DNA of 64,000 nucleotides, from assembly GCF_001347015.1 (NCBI RefSeq), contig NZ_CFGI01000002.1, positions 1 through 64,000 of the forward strand, given 5' to 3'. The DNA is from Streptococcus pneumoniae. GTDB taxonomy: Bacteria > Bacillota > Bacilli > Lactobacillales > Streptococcaceae. Of this stretch, positions 11,517-19,789 are shown in pieces. Made by a program: the position numbers and the translations under genes. How positions within the stretch are numbered: the first letter of the stretch is position 1; the number at the start of each line of letters is the position of its first letter. The notes under the pieces were generated by a model. It was not told where the DNA came from, ran no database searches, and saw only the letters and a program-made list of their open reading frames with translations.

Positions 11517-12202
11517 TTTTGTTCTCCTCCCCTAGTCTTTTCTGATGTCAATTTTTTATCAAATAAATAATTGTAAATCCCCACTACAATAAGTGTTATA
11601 ACAGCAACAATAATAGATGCAGAAGCAATCCCTGCATAATTGCTTTCATAGCCTAACTGATCTAATGTTCCCCCTATCAAGAGGACTCCCCCAGCACCTA
11701 CAAACGTATTTTGAGCAAAGAAATTTCCAAAATTTTCATTCGCAGCCGCACGCGCTTTTATTGCCTCATCTTCAACCTCTGTTAACTTTCTACCTAATTG
11801 AGACTCTGCTGCTGCTTCTCCCATAGGTTGAACCAAAGGTCTGACAAACTGAGGGTGTCCTCCTAGACGAATTGAAAAGAAACCAGCTAACTCTCGAATA
11901 AAGAAATAAACTGTATAGAAGTTTCCAACTGTCAGACCTTTAATCTTTCGAATCAAATCAATTGATCGTTGCTTGAGTCCAAAGGTTTCTGACAGCCCCA
12001 CAAGAGGCAAGGTAACCATAAAAATCGTGAGCACTCGCTGATTGCTAAATTCTTTTCCCAAAATCTCCAAAAATTCAACGAGAGAAACACCTGAAACTAA
12101 AGCTGTAACCAAACCAGCTAAGACTACTGTTGCAATTGTATCAAATTTTAAAATAAAACCCACAACAATGATTGCTATTCCTATTAGTTTAATCCACTCC
12201 AT
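11513..12202 (-). CDS. DUF969 family membrane protein (putative transporter subunit)
   Basis: The 229-residue membrane protein has about five or six hydrophobic segments; the family is DUF969, partner of DUF979. The motif RLGGHPQFVRPLVQPM lies in a likely loop. A TTG start 7 codons upstream is possible, but the ATG at 12202 has GAGGAG six bases away and gives the usual MEWIKLIGI start. It follows the peptide-binding lipoprotein gene by 64 bases with no evident terminator between them. Confidence 0.8.
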   Translation of the reverse strand: MEWIKLIGIAIIVVGFILKFDTIATVVLAGLVTALVSGVSLVEFLEILGKEFSNQRVLTIFMVTLPLVGLSETFGLKQRSIDLIRKIKGLTVGNFYTVYFFIRELAGFFSIRLGGHPQFVRPLVQPMGEAAAESQLGRKLTEVEDEAIKARAAANENFGNFFAQNTFVGAGGVLLIGGTLDQLGYESNYAGIASASIIVAVITLIVVGIYNYLFDKKLTSEKTRGGEQK

Positions 12203-12266
12203 ATCAAACTCCTCTATATTCAAAATGACAGTATTTTTTAAATTTTCTCAAGAGCAATACCATTCC

Positions 12267-14234
12267 TTATTTAATATGCTTTTCTAGTTCTTTTTGGTAT
12301 TTGCTATTGGATTCCAATTTTTCTTTTTGCCATTTTTTAAGAGCTTCGTCATATTCTTTTGTTGTAACAATATCTTTTTGCAATTTCATTCCTTTAAAGA
12401 TATATGGATCCCCCTTAATACCAACTTGTGAGTATGGTTTTGAGAATGGCACGACATTACTTACAACTGGAGAACCACCAGATGAGGCTGTAGGCATCAA
12501 TAATGAACTATCTGTCAACCAGGCTTGAGCTTTGGCATATTTTTCATATCTCTTCTCTAGGTCAGTGGTCTCAGAAACAGCATCTTCTAACAACTTCTTA
12601 TATTGATCCAAACCAAGTTTAGCGACAACATCCTTATCTTTTCCTTTCGTAATACCAAGGTGTTTCATGGCAGAACCAGATTTTGGATCCATAATATTCA
12701 AGTAAGACGCTGGATCTTGATAGCTTGGAGCCCATCCTGTACTGTTCAAATCATAGTCTTTTTGAGAAGGAACACGCGCTTGTGATGTAATCGTTTCTTT
12801 TTCATTATCTGTCATTTGAAGTACATCGATGACAACATTTTCAGCACCAAGAGTTGATTCAATAGACTGTTTGAAAGAGTTGCTTTGTTGCACGGCGATA
12901 GTATCTGTTTGTTCAACCGGGACATCCAAGTGAATTGGGAAGGTTACTCCTTTAGATTCCAAGTCTTTCTTAGCTTTTTCGAACGCAGCTTTAGCCTTGT
13001 CAGGGTTGTAGATAGAATCCTTACCGTCAACTAGCTCAACACCTTTCCATTGGTCACCATAGTTCACCAACTCTGCTTGAGCGATTTGACCAAAGTTCTT
13101 ACCACCTGCTTGTACGAAGTTATCTGGAACAAGGCTGTTACGAATAATCTTGTCCGCACCATCTTCACCGTTTAGCTGGGCAGCATACGAATGACGGTTG
13201 AAGGCAAAGTTGATAGCCTGACGGAAGTCCTTATTAAGCATAGCTTCTTTTGTAGAAGTCTTTTGCTCTTCGCTTGTTTTCGCAGTTTTATTGTATGACT
13301 GACGATTTACGTTAAAAGTAAAGTAATAACTACTTGAATCCTGTGGGCTATAAGTGATTTTATCTCCGTATTCTTCCAAAGTTGAAGCAAAGTTTGAGCT
13401 GCTTGGGAAGAGACGGGCTGTCGTATAAGCACCAGAGGAGAAGCTACGAATCAAAGACTCCTGATCTGAACCATCGTAGTAGGTCAACTTAATCTTCTCA
13501 ATTTTAACATTTTCTTTATCCCAGTAATTTGGATTTTTTTCATATTCAATCAAAGATTTAGAAGTCAATGTTTTTAAGAAATAAGGGCCATTGTAGAGAA
13601 TACCTGCTGGGCTAACCTCTCCGTAATTCTTTCCAGATGCCTTTAAAAACTCTTCATTTACAGGTAACATCGTCGCTGTAGTCACTTTTGAATTCCAGAA
13701 ACTTTCTGGCGCATTCAATGTATACTCAACTGTATAGTCATCCAAAGCTTTAACACCAACTGTAGAGAAATCATTGGTTTCACCAGTCATATAGGCGTCC
13801 AAGCCTTTGATTGAATTTTGGATGAGAGAGACACCGTCTGACTTACCATCAGCGACGTGTTTTAGTCCTGTCACAAAGTCATGGGCTGTTACTTCTGCGT
13901 ATTCTTCGCCTTCTGATGTGTACCATTTCACTCCTTTACGAAGTTTATAGGTATAAGTCAATCCATCTTTTGAGACAGACCAATCCTCAGCCAAAGAAGG
14001 AATAACATTACCATATTTATCATTTTCCATCAAACCATCAACGACATTCCCGATAATATCTGTTGTGGATGTACGCGTTGCTATACTGTAGTCCAAGGAT
14101 GCTGGATCCACTGCATATACATAAGAAAATGTTGTCGGAGCATCTGCTTCTTTATCAGCTTTTCCACAGGCTGCTAAAAGAGCTGTTGTGCTTAGGATAA
14201 GTCCTGTTGTTAAAATCCACTTTTTCGATTTCAT
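12267..14234 (-). CDS. AliA/AliB-family oligopeptide-binding lipoprotein
   Basis: Substrate-binding lipoproteins of this family deliver oligopeptides to the Ami/Opp ABC transporter. The 655-residue protein has a lipoprotein signal with lipobox LLAACG (Cys23), then a full SBP family 5 fold (VVDGLMENDKYGNVIPSLAEDW is diagnostic). It is clearly related to pneumococcal AliA and AliB but differs from both as I remember them, so it is probably a third paralogue. No permease or ATPase is nearby, as usual for Ali proteins. It follows ilvE by 24 bases with a good AAAGGAG site. Confidence 0.9.
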   Translation of the reverse strand: MKSKKWILTTGLILSTTALLAACGKADKEADAPTTFSYVYAVDPASLDYSIATRTSTTDIIGNVVDGLMENDKYGNVIPSLAEDWSVSKDGLTYTYKLRKGVKWYTSEGEEYAEVTAHDFVTGLKHVADGKSDGVSLIQNSIKGLDAYMTGETNDFSTVGVKALDDYTVEYTLNAPESFWNSKVTTATMLPVNEEFLKASGKNYGEVSPAGILYNGPYFLKTLTSKSLIEYEKNPNYWDKENVKIEKIKLTYYDGSDQESLIRSFSSGAYTTARLFPSSSNFASTLEEYGDKITYSPQDSSSYYFTFNVNRQSYNKTAKTSEEQKTSTKEAMLNKDFRQAINFAFNRHSYAAQLNGEDGADKIIRNSLVPDNFVQAGGKNFGQIAQAELVNYGDQWKGVELVDGKDSIYNPDKAKAAFEKAKKDLESKGVTFPIHLDVPVEQTDTIAVQQSNSFKQSIESTLGAENVVIDVLQMTDNEKETITSQARVPSQKDYDLNSTGWAPSYQDPASYLNIMDPKSGSAMKHLGITKGKDKDVVAKLGLDQYKKLLEDAVSETTDLEKRYEKYAKAQAWLTDSSLLMPTASSGGSPVVSNVVPFSKPYSQVGIKGDPYIFKGMKLQKDIVTTKEYDEALKKWQKEKLESNSKYQKELEKHIK

Positions 14235-14258
14235 AAAAATCTCCTTTAATATATTTTT

Positions 14259-15281
14259 TTAATCTACTTTTACAATCCAACCTTCTGGCGCTTCAATATC
14301 ACCAAACTGAATACCAGTCAATTCATCATAGAGTTTACGAGTCACAGGGCCAACTTCTGTTTCACTATAAAATACATGGAAATCATCACCGTGCTGAATA
14401 CCTCCAATTGGAGAAATAACCGCTGCTGTACCACAGGCACCTGCCTCTACAAAACGGTCAAGGTTGTCAATTGGAACATCACCCTCAATAGGAGTTAATC
14501 CCAAACGATGTTCTGCCAAATAAAGCAAGGAATACTTGGTAATAGATGGCAAGATAGATGGACTCAATGGTGTTACAAATTCATTATCAGCTGTAATTCC
14601 AAAGAAGTTAGCTGATCCGACTTCTTCAATCTTTGTATGAGTTGAAGGGTCTAGGTAAATAACATCTGAGAAATGACGTGATTTAGCCAATTTCCCTGGC
14701 AAGAGACTGGCAGCATAATTCCCACCAACCTTAGCCGCACCTGTACCATTTGGAGCGGCACGGTCGTATTCATCCTGAATCAAGAAGTTGGTTGGGACCA
14801 AACCACCCTTAAAGTAATTTCCAACTGGCATAGCAAAGATGGTGAAAATATATTCTTCTGCTGGTTTTACCCCGATAATATCTCCGACACCAATCAAAAG
14901 AGGGCGAAGATAGAGGGTTCCACCTGTTCCGTATGGTGGTACGTATTCTTCATTCGCACGGACAACTGCTTTACAAGCTTCTACAAACATGTCTGTCGGA
15001 ACTTGTGGCATCAAGAGACGGTCACATGTACGTTGCAGGCGTTTGGCATTTTCATCAGGACGGAACAGTTGAACACTGCCATCCTTAGTACGATAAGCTT
15101 TCAAACCTTCAAATGCTTGTTGTCCATAGTGGAGACTTGGAGAAGACTCTGAAATATGCAAAGTTGCATCCTCTGTAAGCTCTCCTTGATTCCATTGTCC
15201 ATTTTTAAAATGAGCAATATAGCGATAAGGTAATTTCATATAGGAGAAACCAAGGTTTTCCCAATCAATCGTTACTGTCAT
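14259..15281 (-). CDS. ilvE: Branched-chain amino acid aminotransferase
   Basis: IlvE interconverts Leu/Ile/Val and their 2-oxo acids using PLP and 2-oxoglutarate. The 340-residue class IV aminotransferase has the PLP lysine in GAAKVGGNYAASL and the HYGQQAFEGLKAYR motif near residue 52. It opens a same-strand run with peptide-binding, DUF969/DUF979 and pcp genes. A perfect CodY box and a promoter (TTGCTA-16-TAGAAT) lie directly upstream, so repression when branched-chain amino acids are plentiful is expected. Confidence 0.96.
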   Translation of the reverse strand: MTVTIDWENLGFSYMKLPYRYIAHFKNGQWNQGELTEDATLHISESSPSLHYGQQAFEGLKAYRTKDGSVQLFRPDENAKRLQRTCDRLLMPQVPTDMFVEACKAVVRANEEYVPPYGTGGTLYLRPLLIGVGDIIGVKPAEEYIFTIFAMPVGNYFKGGLVPTNFLIQDEYDRAAPNGTGAAKVGGNYAASLLPGKLAKSRHFSDVIYLDPSTHTKIEEVGSANFFGITADNEFVTPLSPSILPSITKYSLLYLAEHRLGLTPIEGDVPIDNLDRFVEAGACGTAAVISPIGGIQHGDDFHVFYSETEVGPVTRKLYDELTGIQFGDIEAPEGWIVKVD

Positions 15282-15315
15282 ATTCCACTCCTTATTCTAA
15301 AAACCTATTTCTTAT

Positions 15316-15343
15316 ATTCTACACTATTTTTCTAAAATAGCAA
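15316..15343 (-). promoter_or_regulatory. Promoter of ilvE
   Basis: On the minus strand TTGCTA (15343-15338) and TAGAAT (15321-15316) are 16 bases apart, about 35 bases before the ilvE start codon. Confidence 0.6.
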
Positions 15344-15354
15344 GTATATTTTGT

Positions 15355-15369
15355 AATTTTCAGAAAATT
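15355..15369. promoter_or_regulatory. CodY-binding site upstream of ilvE
   Basis: AATTTTCAGAAAATT matches the palindromic CodY consensus AATTTTCWGAAAATT at all 15 positions. It sits 11 bases upstream of the ilvE -35 box, where CodY could block or modulate RNA polymerase. Confidence 0.85.
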
Positions 15370-15375
15370 TCTTCA

Positions 15376-15408
15376 ATAAAAAGAACCAGCTCTTAGAACT
15401 GATTCTTC
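15376..15408 (-). terminator. Terminator downstream of parC
   Basis: GAATCAGTTCT and AGAGCTGGTTC pair (one GT) on the minus strand and run into CTTTTTATT. It lies just after the parC stop codon. Confidence 0.75.
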
Positions 15409-15415
15409 ATTTCAC

Positions 15416-17887
15416 TTATTTAGTTTCAGTAAATACTTCTTTAAGATAAGCGTCAAAAACTTCTTCATCAGAAATCGTGTCAGAGATGAAGCTACCGTTA
15501 CTTGTGCGTTCTGACAGACTCAAGTCTTGCAATCGGCTTTCATAGATTGTTCCTTTATTGGATTGAACAAGTAGAATTTGGTCGTTCACGTCCACTTCTG
15601 TACTAAATAGGTCACCAACGAAGCCTTGTTCTGCAACTGCTCCTGCCAAGAAGACACGGTGCGGTTTGTTTTTCAACTCACGCAAGACTTGTAGTCCGCG
15701 TTTGGCACGGCTGGTTGCTGGAATTTCCTCAATAGAAACACGTTTTAAACTTCCACGTTGGGTCAAGAGATAGAAGGACGGGGTGTTACAGATAAAGGCG
15801 GATTGGAGAACATCATTTTCTTTCAAGTTCATAGCCTTGACACCTGCAGCCTTGGCACCGACAACAGGAACCTCTTCGATATTGAAGCGCAGAGCATAAC
15901 CGTTTTGGCTAATCAAGAGAACATCATCCAGTTTAATCGGAGCTACTGCTACAATCTGGTCTGTCTCGTCTTTAAGCTTAGCATACTTGACAGACTTAGA
16001 CTTGTAGGTTCGCCATGGAGAGAATTCTTTGCGTTCTACGCGTTTGATTTGACCAAGACGAGTCGCTACAAAATAAGTTGTCGCATCATCAAACTGATCC
16101 ACGACTTCCACATAAAGGATTTCTTCATTCGTTTCGAAGTTTGTAATAGTCTGGCTCAGATGCTCTCCGATATCCTTCCAGCGAATATCTGCTAATTCAT
16201 GGATTGGTCTGTAGATGACATTTCCAAGACTTGTGAACATCAAGATATGCTGGGTTGTCTTGGCAGATTGAACAAAAATCAAACGGTCGTCATCACGTTT
16301 GCCAATTTCTTCCAAGGTGGAAGCCGAAAAGGAACGTGGGCTGGTACGCTTGATATAACCTGCCTTAGTCACGCTGACGTAGGTATCTTCCTCGGCGATA
16401 AGACTTGCTGTATCAATCTCAATTGCTTTCGCAGTGTCTTCTAAGCTACTCAAACGAGAAGTCGCAAATTTCTTCTTGACCTCACGAAGCTCTTTCTTCA
16501 TGAGATTGTACATAGTCCGTTCGTCACCAATGATCGCTGCAAGCATGGCAATCTTTTCACGAAGTTCTGCTTCTTCCTCCTGCAAGACAACCACGTCTGT
16601 ATTGGTCAAACGGTACAGTTGCAAGGTAACGATGGCCTCGGCCTGCTCTTCTGTAAAATCATAGCTGACCTTAAGGTTTTCCTTGGCGTCCGCCTTATTC
16701 TCAGAAGCACGGATAAGAGCAATGACTTCGTCCAAAATCGAAATCACGCGAATCAAACCTTCAACGATATGGAGACGTTTCTCAGCCTTTTCCTTGTCAA
16801 AGCGTGAACGCGCCAAAATTACTTCACGACGGTGGGCAATGTAGCTAGATAAAATTGGGACAATCCCAACCTGACGAGGTGTGAAATTGTCAATCGCCAC
16901 CATGTTGAAGTTGTAGTTGATTTGTAGGTCAGTGTACTTAAATAGATAATTGAGAACAAGCTCCGTATTGGCGTCTTTTTTGAGCTCAATCGCAATACGA
17001 AGACCGTCACGGTCAGACTCATCACGAACCTCAGCAATACCTGCTACCTTGTTATTGACACGAACATCATCAATCTTCTTGACTAGATTAGCCTTGTTGA
17101 TTTCATAAGGAATCTCAGTAATAACGATTTGTTCCTTACCACCTTTTAACTTCTCAATTTCAGTCTTAGAACGAACAACCACGCGCCCTTTTCCAGTTTC
17201 GTAGGCTTTCTTAATTTCATCGCGGCCCTGAATAATTCCTCCTGTAGGGAAGTCTGGCCCAGGCAAAAATTCCATTAGTTTGTCAACTTTGGCAGTCGGA
17301 TGATCAATCATGTAAACCGCCGCATCAATGACCTCAGCCAAATTATGGGGAGGAATGTCTGTGGCATATCCAGCTGAAATCCCAGTCGAACCATTAACCA
17401 AGAGGTTTGGAAAGGCTGCTGGCAAGACTGTCGGCTCTTTCTCTGTATCGTCAAAGTTCCAAGCAAAAGGAACTGTCTTTTTCTCGATATCTTGAAGAAG
17501 GTAGCCAGCAATTTCAGACAAACGCGCCTCTGTATAACGCATTGCGGCAGGCGGATCACCGTCCATTGAACCGTTGTTACCGTGCATTTCGACCAAAATC
17601 TCACGGTTTTTCCAGTCCTGTGACATACGAACCATGGCATCATAGATAGAACTATCACCGTGTGGGTGAAAATTCCCCATGATATTCCCGACAGACTTGG
17701 CCGACTTGCGGTAGCTCTTTTCAAAAGTATTGCCATCCTTATTCATAGAATAAAGAATGCGACGCTGAACCGGCTTCAATCCATCACGAATATCTGGCAA
17801 CGCCCGGTCTTGAATAATGTACTTGGAGTAGCGACCAAAGCGCTCTCCCATGATGTCCTCTAGGGACATATTTTGAATGTTACTCAT
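15416..17887 (-). CDS. parC: DNA topoisomerase IV subunit A
   Basis: ParC is the cleavage/rejoining subunit of topoisomerase IV, which separates daughter chromosomes. At 823 residues it has the usual length, the catalytic Tyr118 in AAMRYTEAR and the C-terminal beta-pinwheel repeats. In the quinolone-resistance region Ser79 and Asp83 are wild type. Gly52 and Asp91 are the variants seen in viridans streptococci rather than pneumococcus. I start at ATG 17887 (MSNIQNMSLEDIMGERFGRY) as in relatives, although no strong ribosome binding site precedes it. A TTG-initiated 22-codon extension is less likely. Confidence 0.96.
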   Translation of the reverse strand: MSNIQNMSLEDIMGERFGRYSKYIIQDRALPDIRDGLKPVQRRILYSMNKDGNTFEKSYRKSAKSVGNIMGNFHPHGDSSIYDAMVRMSQDWKNREILVEMHGNNGSMDGDPPAAMRYTEARLSEIAGYLLQDIEKKTVPFAWNFDDTEKEPTVLPAAFPNLLVNGSTGISAGYATDIPPHNLAEVIDAAVYMIDHPTAKVDKLMEFLPGPDFPTGGIIQGRDEIKKAYETGKGRVVVRSKTEIEKLKGGKEQIVITEIPYEINKANLVKKIDDVRVNNKVAGIAEVRDESDRDGLRIAIELKKDANTELVLNYLFKYTDLQINYNFNMVAIDNFTPRQVGIVPILSSYIAHRREVILARSRFDKEKAEKRLHIVEGLIRVISILDEVIALIRASENKADAKENLKVSYDFTEEQAEAIVTLQLYRLTNTDVVVLQEEEAELREKIAMLAAIIGDERTMYNLMKKELREVKKKFATSRLSSLEDTAKAIEIDTASLIAEEDTYVSVTKAGYIKRTSPRSFSASTLEEIGKRDDDRLIFVQSAKTTQHILMFTSLGNVIYRPIHELADIRWKDIGEHLSQTITNFETNEEILYVEVVDQFDDATTYFVATRLGQIKRVERKEFSPWRTYKSKSVKYAKLKDETDQIVAVAPIKLDDVLLISQNGYALRFNIEEVPVVGAKAAGVKAMNLKENDVLQSAFICNTPSFYLLTQRGSLKRVSIEEIPATSRAKRGLQVLRELKNKPHRVFLAGAVAEQGFVGDLFSTEVDVNDQILLVQSNKGTIYESRLQDLSLSERTSNGSFISDTISDEEVFDAYLKEVFTETK

Positions 17888-17965
17888 ATAGGATACAAAG
17901 CCCGTAAAATACCAAGTGAAAATAGAAAATTCTTGAAGTAAGAAAGCTAACAAGAGAATTTATCT

Positions 17966-18017
17966 TTTTCACACAGCATCTAGGGCGTGTTCAACTCCTT
18001 TCAAAGAATGTAGAGTA
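17966..18017. repeat. 52-bp direct repeat, copy 1 (parC upstream region)
   Basis: This segment and 18114-18165 match at 48 of 52 positions (shared core TAGGGCGTGTTCAACTCC). Both lie in the 349-base gap between parC and the RelA/SpoT-like gene, where no gene is seen. They look like the ends of a degraded mobile element or a small repeat family; I do not recognise which. Confidence 0.7.
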
Positions 18018-18113
18018 TGTGTAATGATAAAAGGATTAGTCCAATGTTCAGTTACCGTAAATAACCAAACTATCCTTTCTGTAATTTAAGATGTTGCTTC
18101 AGTTAATAAGGAA

Positions 18114-18165
18114 TTTTCACACAGCATTTAGGGCGTGTTCAACTCCTCTCGAAGAATGGAGAGTA
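18114..18165. repeat. 52-bp direct repeat, copy 2
   Basis: Second copy of the 17966-18017 repeat, same orientation, start-to-start distance 148 bases, four mismatches. Confidence 0.7.
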
Positions 18166-18236
18166 AATATTATGAAAAAAATATAGAGTAAGTGAGTTTC
18201 ATCCAATTTCTGTATCGTCGTTTCCACTTGAAAAGT

Positions 18237-18797
18237 CTACTCCACAAATCCTCGTTTATACTTGATATGACTGGCGATATTGCTATCTACATCTTTCTTA
18301 TCCCAAAGTTGGAGTTCCCATGGGTAGTAAAAATTACTTTTATTTTTAAAATAGATATGAATACCGACATAGCCATCTTTATCTCGTAAATACCAGTTTT
18401 TTAGTCCGTACAGCTCTTGCCAATCATCTAATTTATCCATGACTTGAGCTATCTCTTTGGAACTTAAAATCATACGAGCACCAAAAATATCATTAAGAAT
18501 GGAATTCACAGGATAGCCCTCTTGACGCTCTGAAAAACGTGTAATTTTATCTAAAATAGACTCAGAAGTTTTGACACGATAAACATAGGCAATATCTTGG
18601 ACATCCGCTTTCATCAGATAATCATTAATTGACTCATGTAAATTCAGACGGTAGGCCAAAATCGCTTTAGTCGGAACTTTTGAAAAGGTATGCTTGAGAT
18701 TGATTTTTTCTACCTTACCCGTTTCAAAATAATCTTTAGAATATTCTCGATGAATACGATTAATCTCTGTAATGAGGCGTTCCACTTTTTCAATCAT
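18237..18797 (-). CDS. RelA/SpoT-domain nucleotide synthetase-like protein
   Basis: The 186-residue protein shows the ppGpp-synthetase fold. The ATP-binding motif is YRVKTSESILDKI (Arg74, Lys76), then NDIFGARMI with Asp103, a KDGYVGIHIYF stretch (residues 140-150) in place of the usual GYRGxH, and ELQLW with the catalytic Glu161 and Gln163. It is shorter than the RelQ or RelP small alarmone synthetases and has no hydrolase domain. It lies 29 bases after the ANT-like gene with a GGGGAG site, so the two form a pair. It may make an alarmone or pyrophosphorylate another target, as toxSAS enzymes do; function is not established. Confidence 0.7.
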   Translation of the reverse strand: MIEKVERLITEINRIHREYSKDYFETGKVEKINLKHTFSKVPTKAILAYRLNLHESINDYLMKADVQDIAYVYRVKTSESILDKITRFSERQEGYPVNSILNDIFGARMILSSKEIAQVMDKLDDWQELYGLKNWYLRDKDGYVGIHIYFKNKSNFYYPWELQLWDKKDVDSNIASHIKYKRGFVE

Positions 18798-18826
18798 GAG
18801 ACTTCTCCCCTCGCTTTTTCATTTTT

Positions 18827-19654
18827 CTAATTGTTTCCAAACTTCTCCACTCTCTCCTTAGCATACTCAATCATCTTCTCAGCCACTTCTTTATCGTAGT
18901 CAAAGCCCAGCTTTTGAGCAAGTCTTTGAGCTTCTCTATGGAAAAGTTGCATCGTAGCAAACAAAGACTGAGTAAGTTTCTCTACACTTGAAAAATCAAG
19001 CAGATTCGAGAATTCCTTCTTTTGCTCAGCAGGTAAATAGTTGAAGAGATACTTGTAGTTCTTGCCGATATCAACTGCTCCCCTATCACTTGCTACCTGC
19101 CAAGCTAAGACTTTTAAGAGTTCTTGTTGGCAAATACTGTAGAGATGGTCAGTGGCATAGATGACTTGCTTACGACAGATTCCTTTAACCACGTAGGCTG
19201 ACACCCACCAAAATTCATTGCAGGCTTTTTCAAAATCAATCGGGCTAGCTGGATTCGTACAGTAACGTTGAGGACTTGCAGTATAAGACTCAAACAAGCC
19301 TTTCTCATCTTTCAATACTGTATAATCAGCTTCACTATCCACCCACTCCTTGATATGCTCTTTGGGGCAGAGGGTCAAATCAATGCGGTTACCATCCTCA
19401 AAGAGCATGAGATAAAGATGTCGCTGGTCAAGTAGGACATGCTGTTCAATCAGGCGCTTCCCAAACAGGTCTAGCCAAGAAAGATCACTCGTCAGATTAT
19501 CTAAATCATCCACGACATAGACCACGTCATAGTCTTGGAACTCGTCCTTGGGAGCATTTGGGTTTGTCCGTGAACCAGACATGGCGATAGCTTTAACTTG
19601 TAGAGTTTTGGCAGTTTGTAAAATCAGATCTAGAATTTTTGTTTCTGTTCTCAT
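18827..19654 (-). CDS. ANT(6)/AadE-like nucleotidyltransferase
   Basis: The 275-residue protein belongs to the streptomycin 6-adenylyltransferase family. It has the nucleotidyltransferase motif GSRTNP (27-32) followed by DYD (41-43), and a C-terminal helical domain with WWVSAYVVKGI. A gene of this kind in the parE-parC interval is described for S. mitis and S. oralis strains (called ant) and is normally absent in pneumococcus. Whether it modifies any aminoglycoside is unproven; chromosomal homologues usually give no clear resistance. It is upstream of and co-directional with the RelA/SpoT-like gene. Confidence 0.85.
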   Translation of the reverse strand: MRTETKILDLILQTAKTLQVKAIAMSGSRTNPNAPKDEFQDYDVVYVVDDLDNLTSDLSWLDLFGKRLIEQHVLLDQRHLYLMLFEDGNRIDLTLCPKEHIKEWVDSEADYTVLKDEKGLFESYTASPQRYCTNPASPIDFEKACNEFWWVSAYVVKGICRKQVIYATDHLYSICQQELLKVLAWQVASDRGAVDIGKNYKYLFNYLPAEQKKEFSNLLDFSSVEKLTQSLFATMQLFHREAQRLAQKLGFDYDKEVAEKMIEYAKERVEKFGNN

Positions 19655-19789
19655 ATCAACACCTGATAATTTTTCTTAGTTTAGTTTTGAAAAGAACATG
19701 TCAACTAAAATTTTATATTGGATTGCGCACATTGCTCCTCTTTCTTTTAATTCAGTCTATCAGAATCAGTTTATATTATAATTGTACAG

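Noticed and set aside
12229-12250. AATTTTCTCAAGAGC as a second CodY site before DUF969
   Set aside because: Matches only about 11 of 15 consensus positions in AT-rich sequence; too weak.
18827-19654. Streptomycin resistance from the ANT-like gene
   Set aside because: Chromosomal homologues at this locus are common in susceptible viridans strains; sequence alone does not support resistance.
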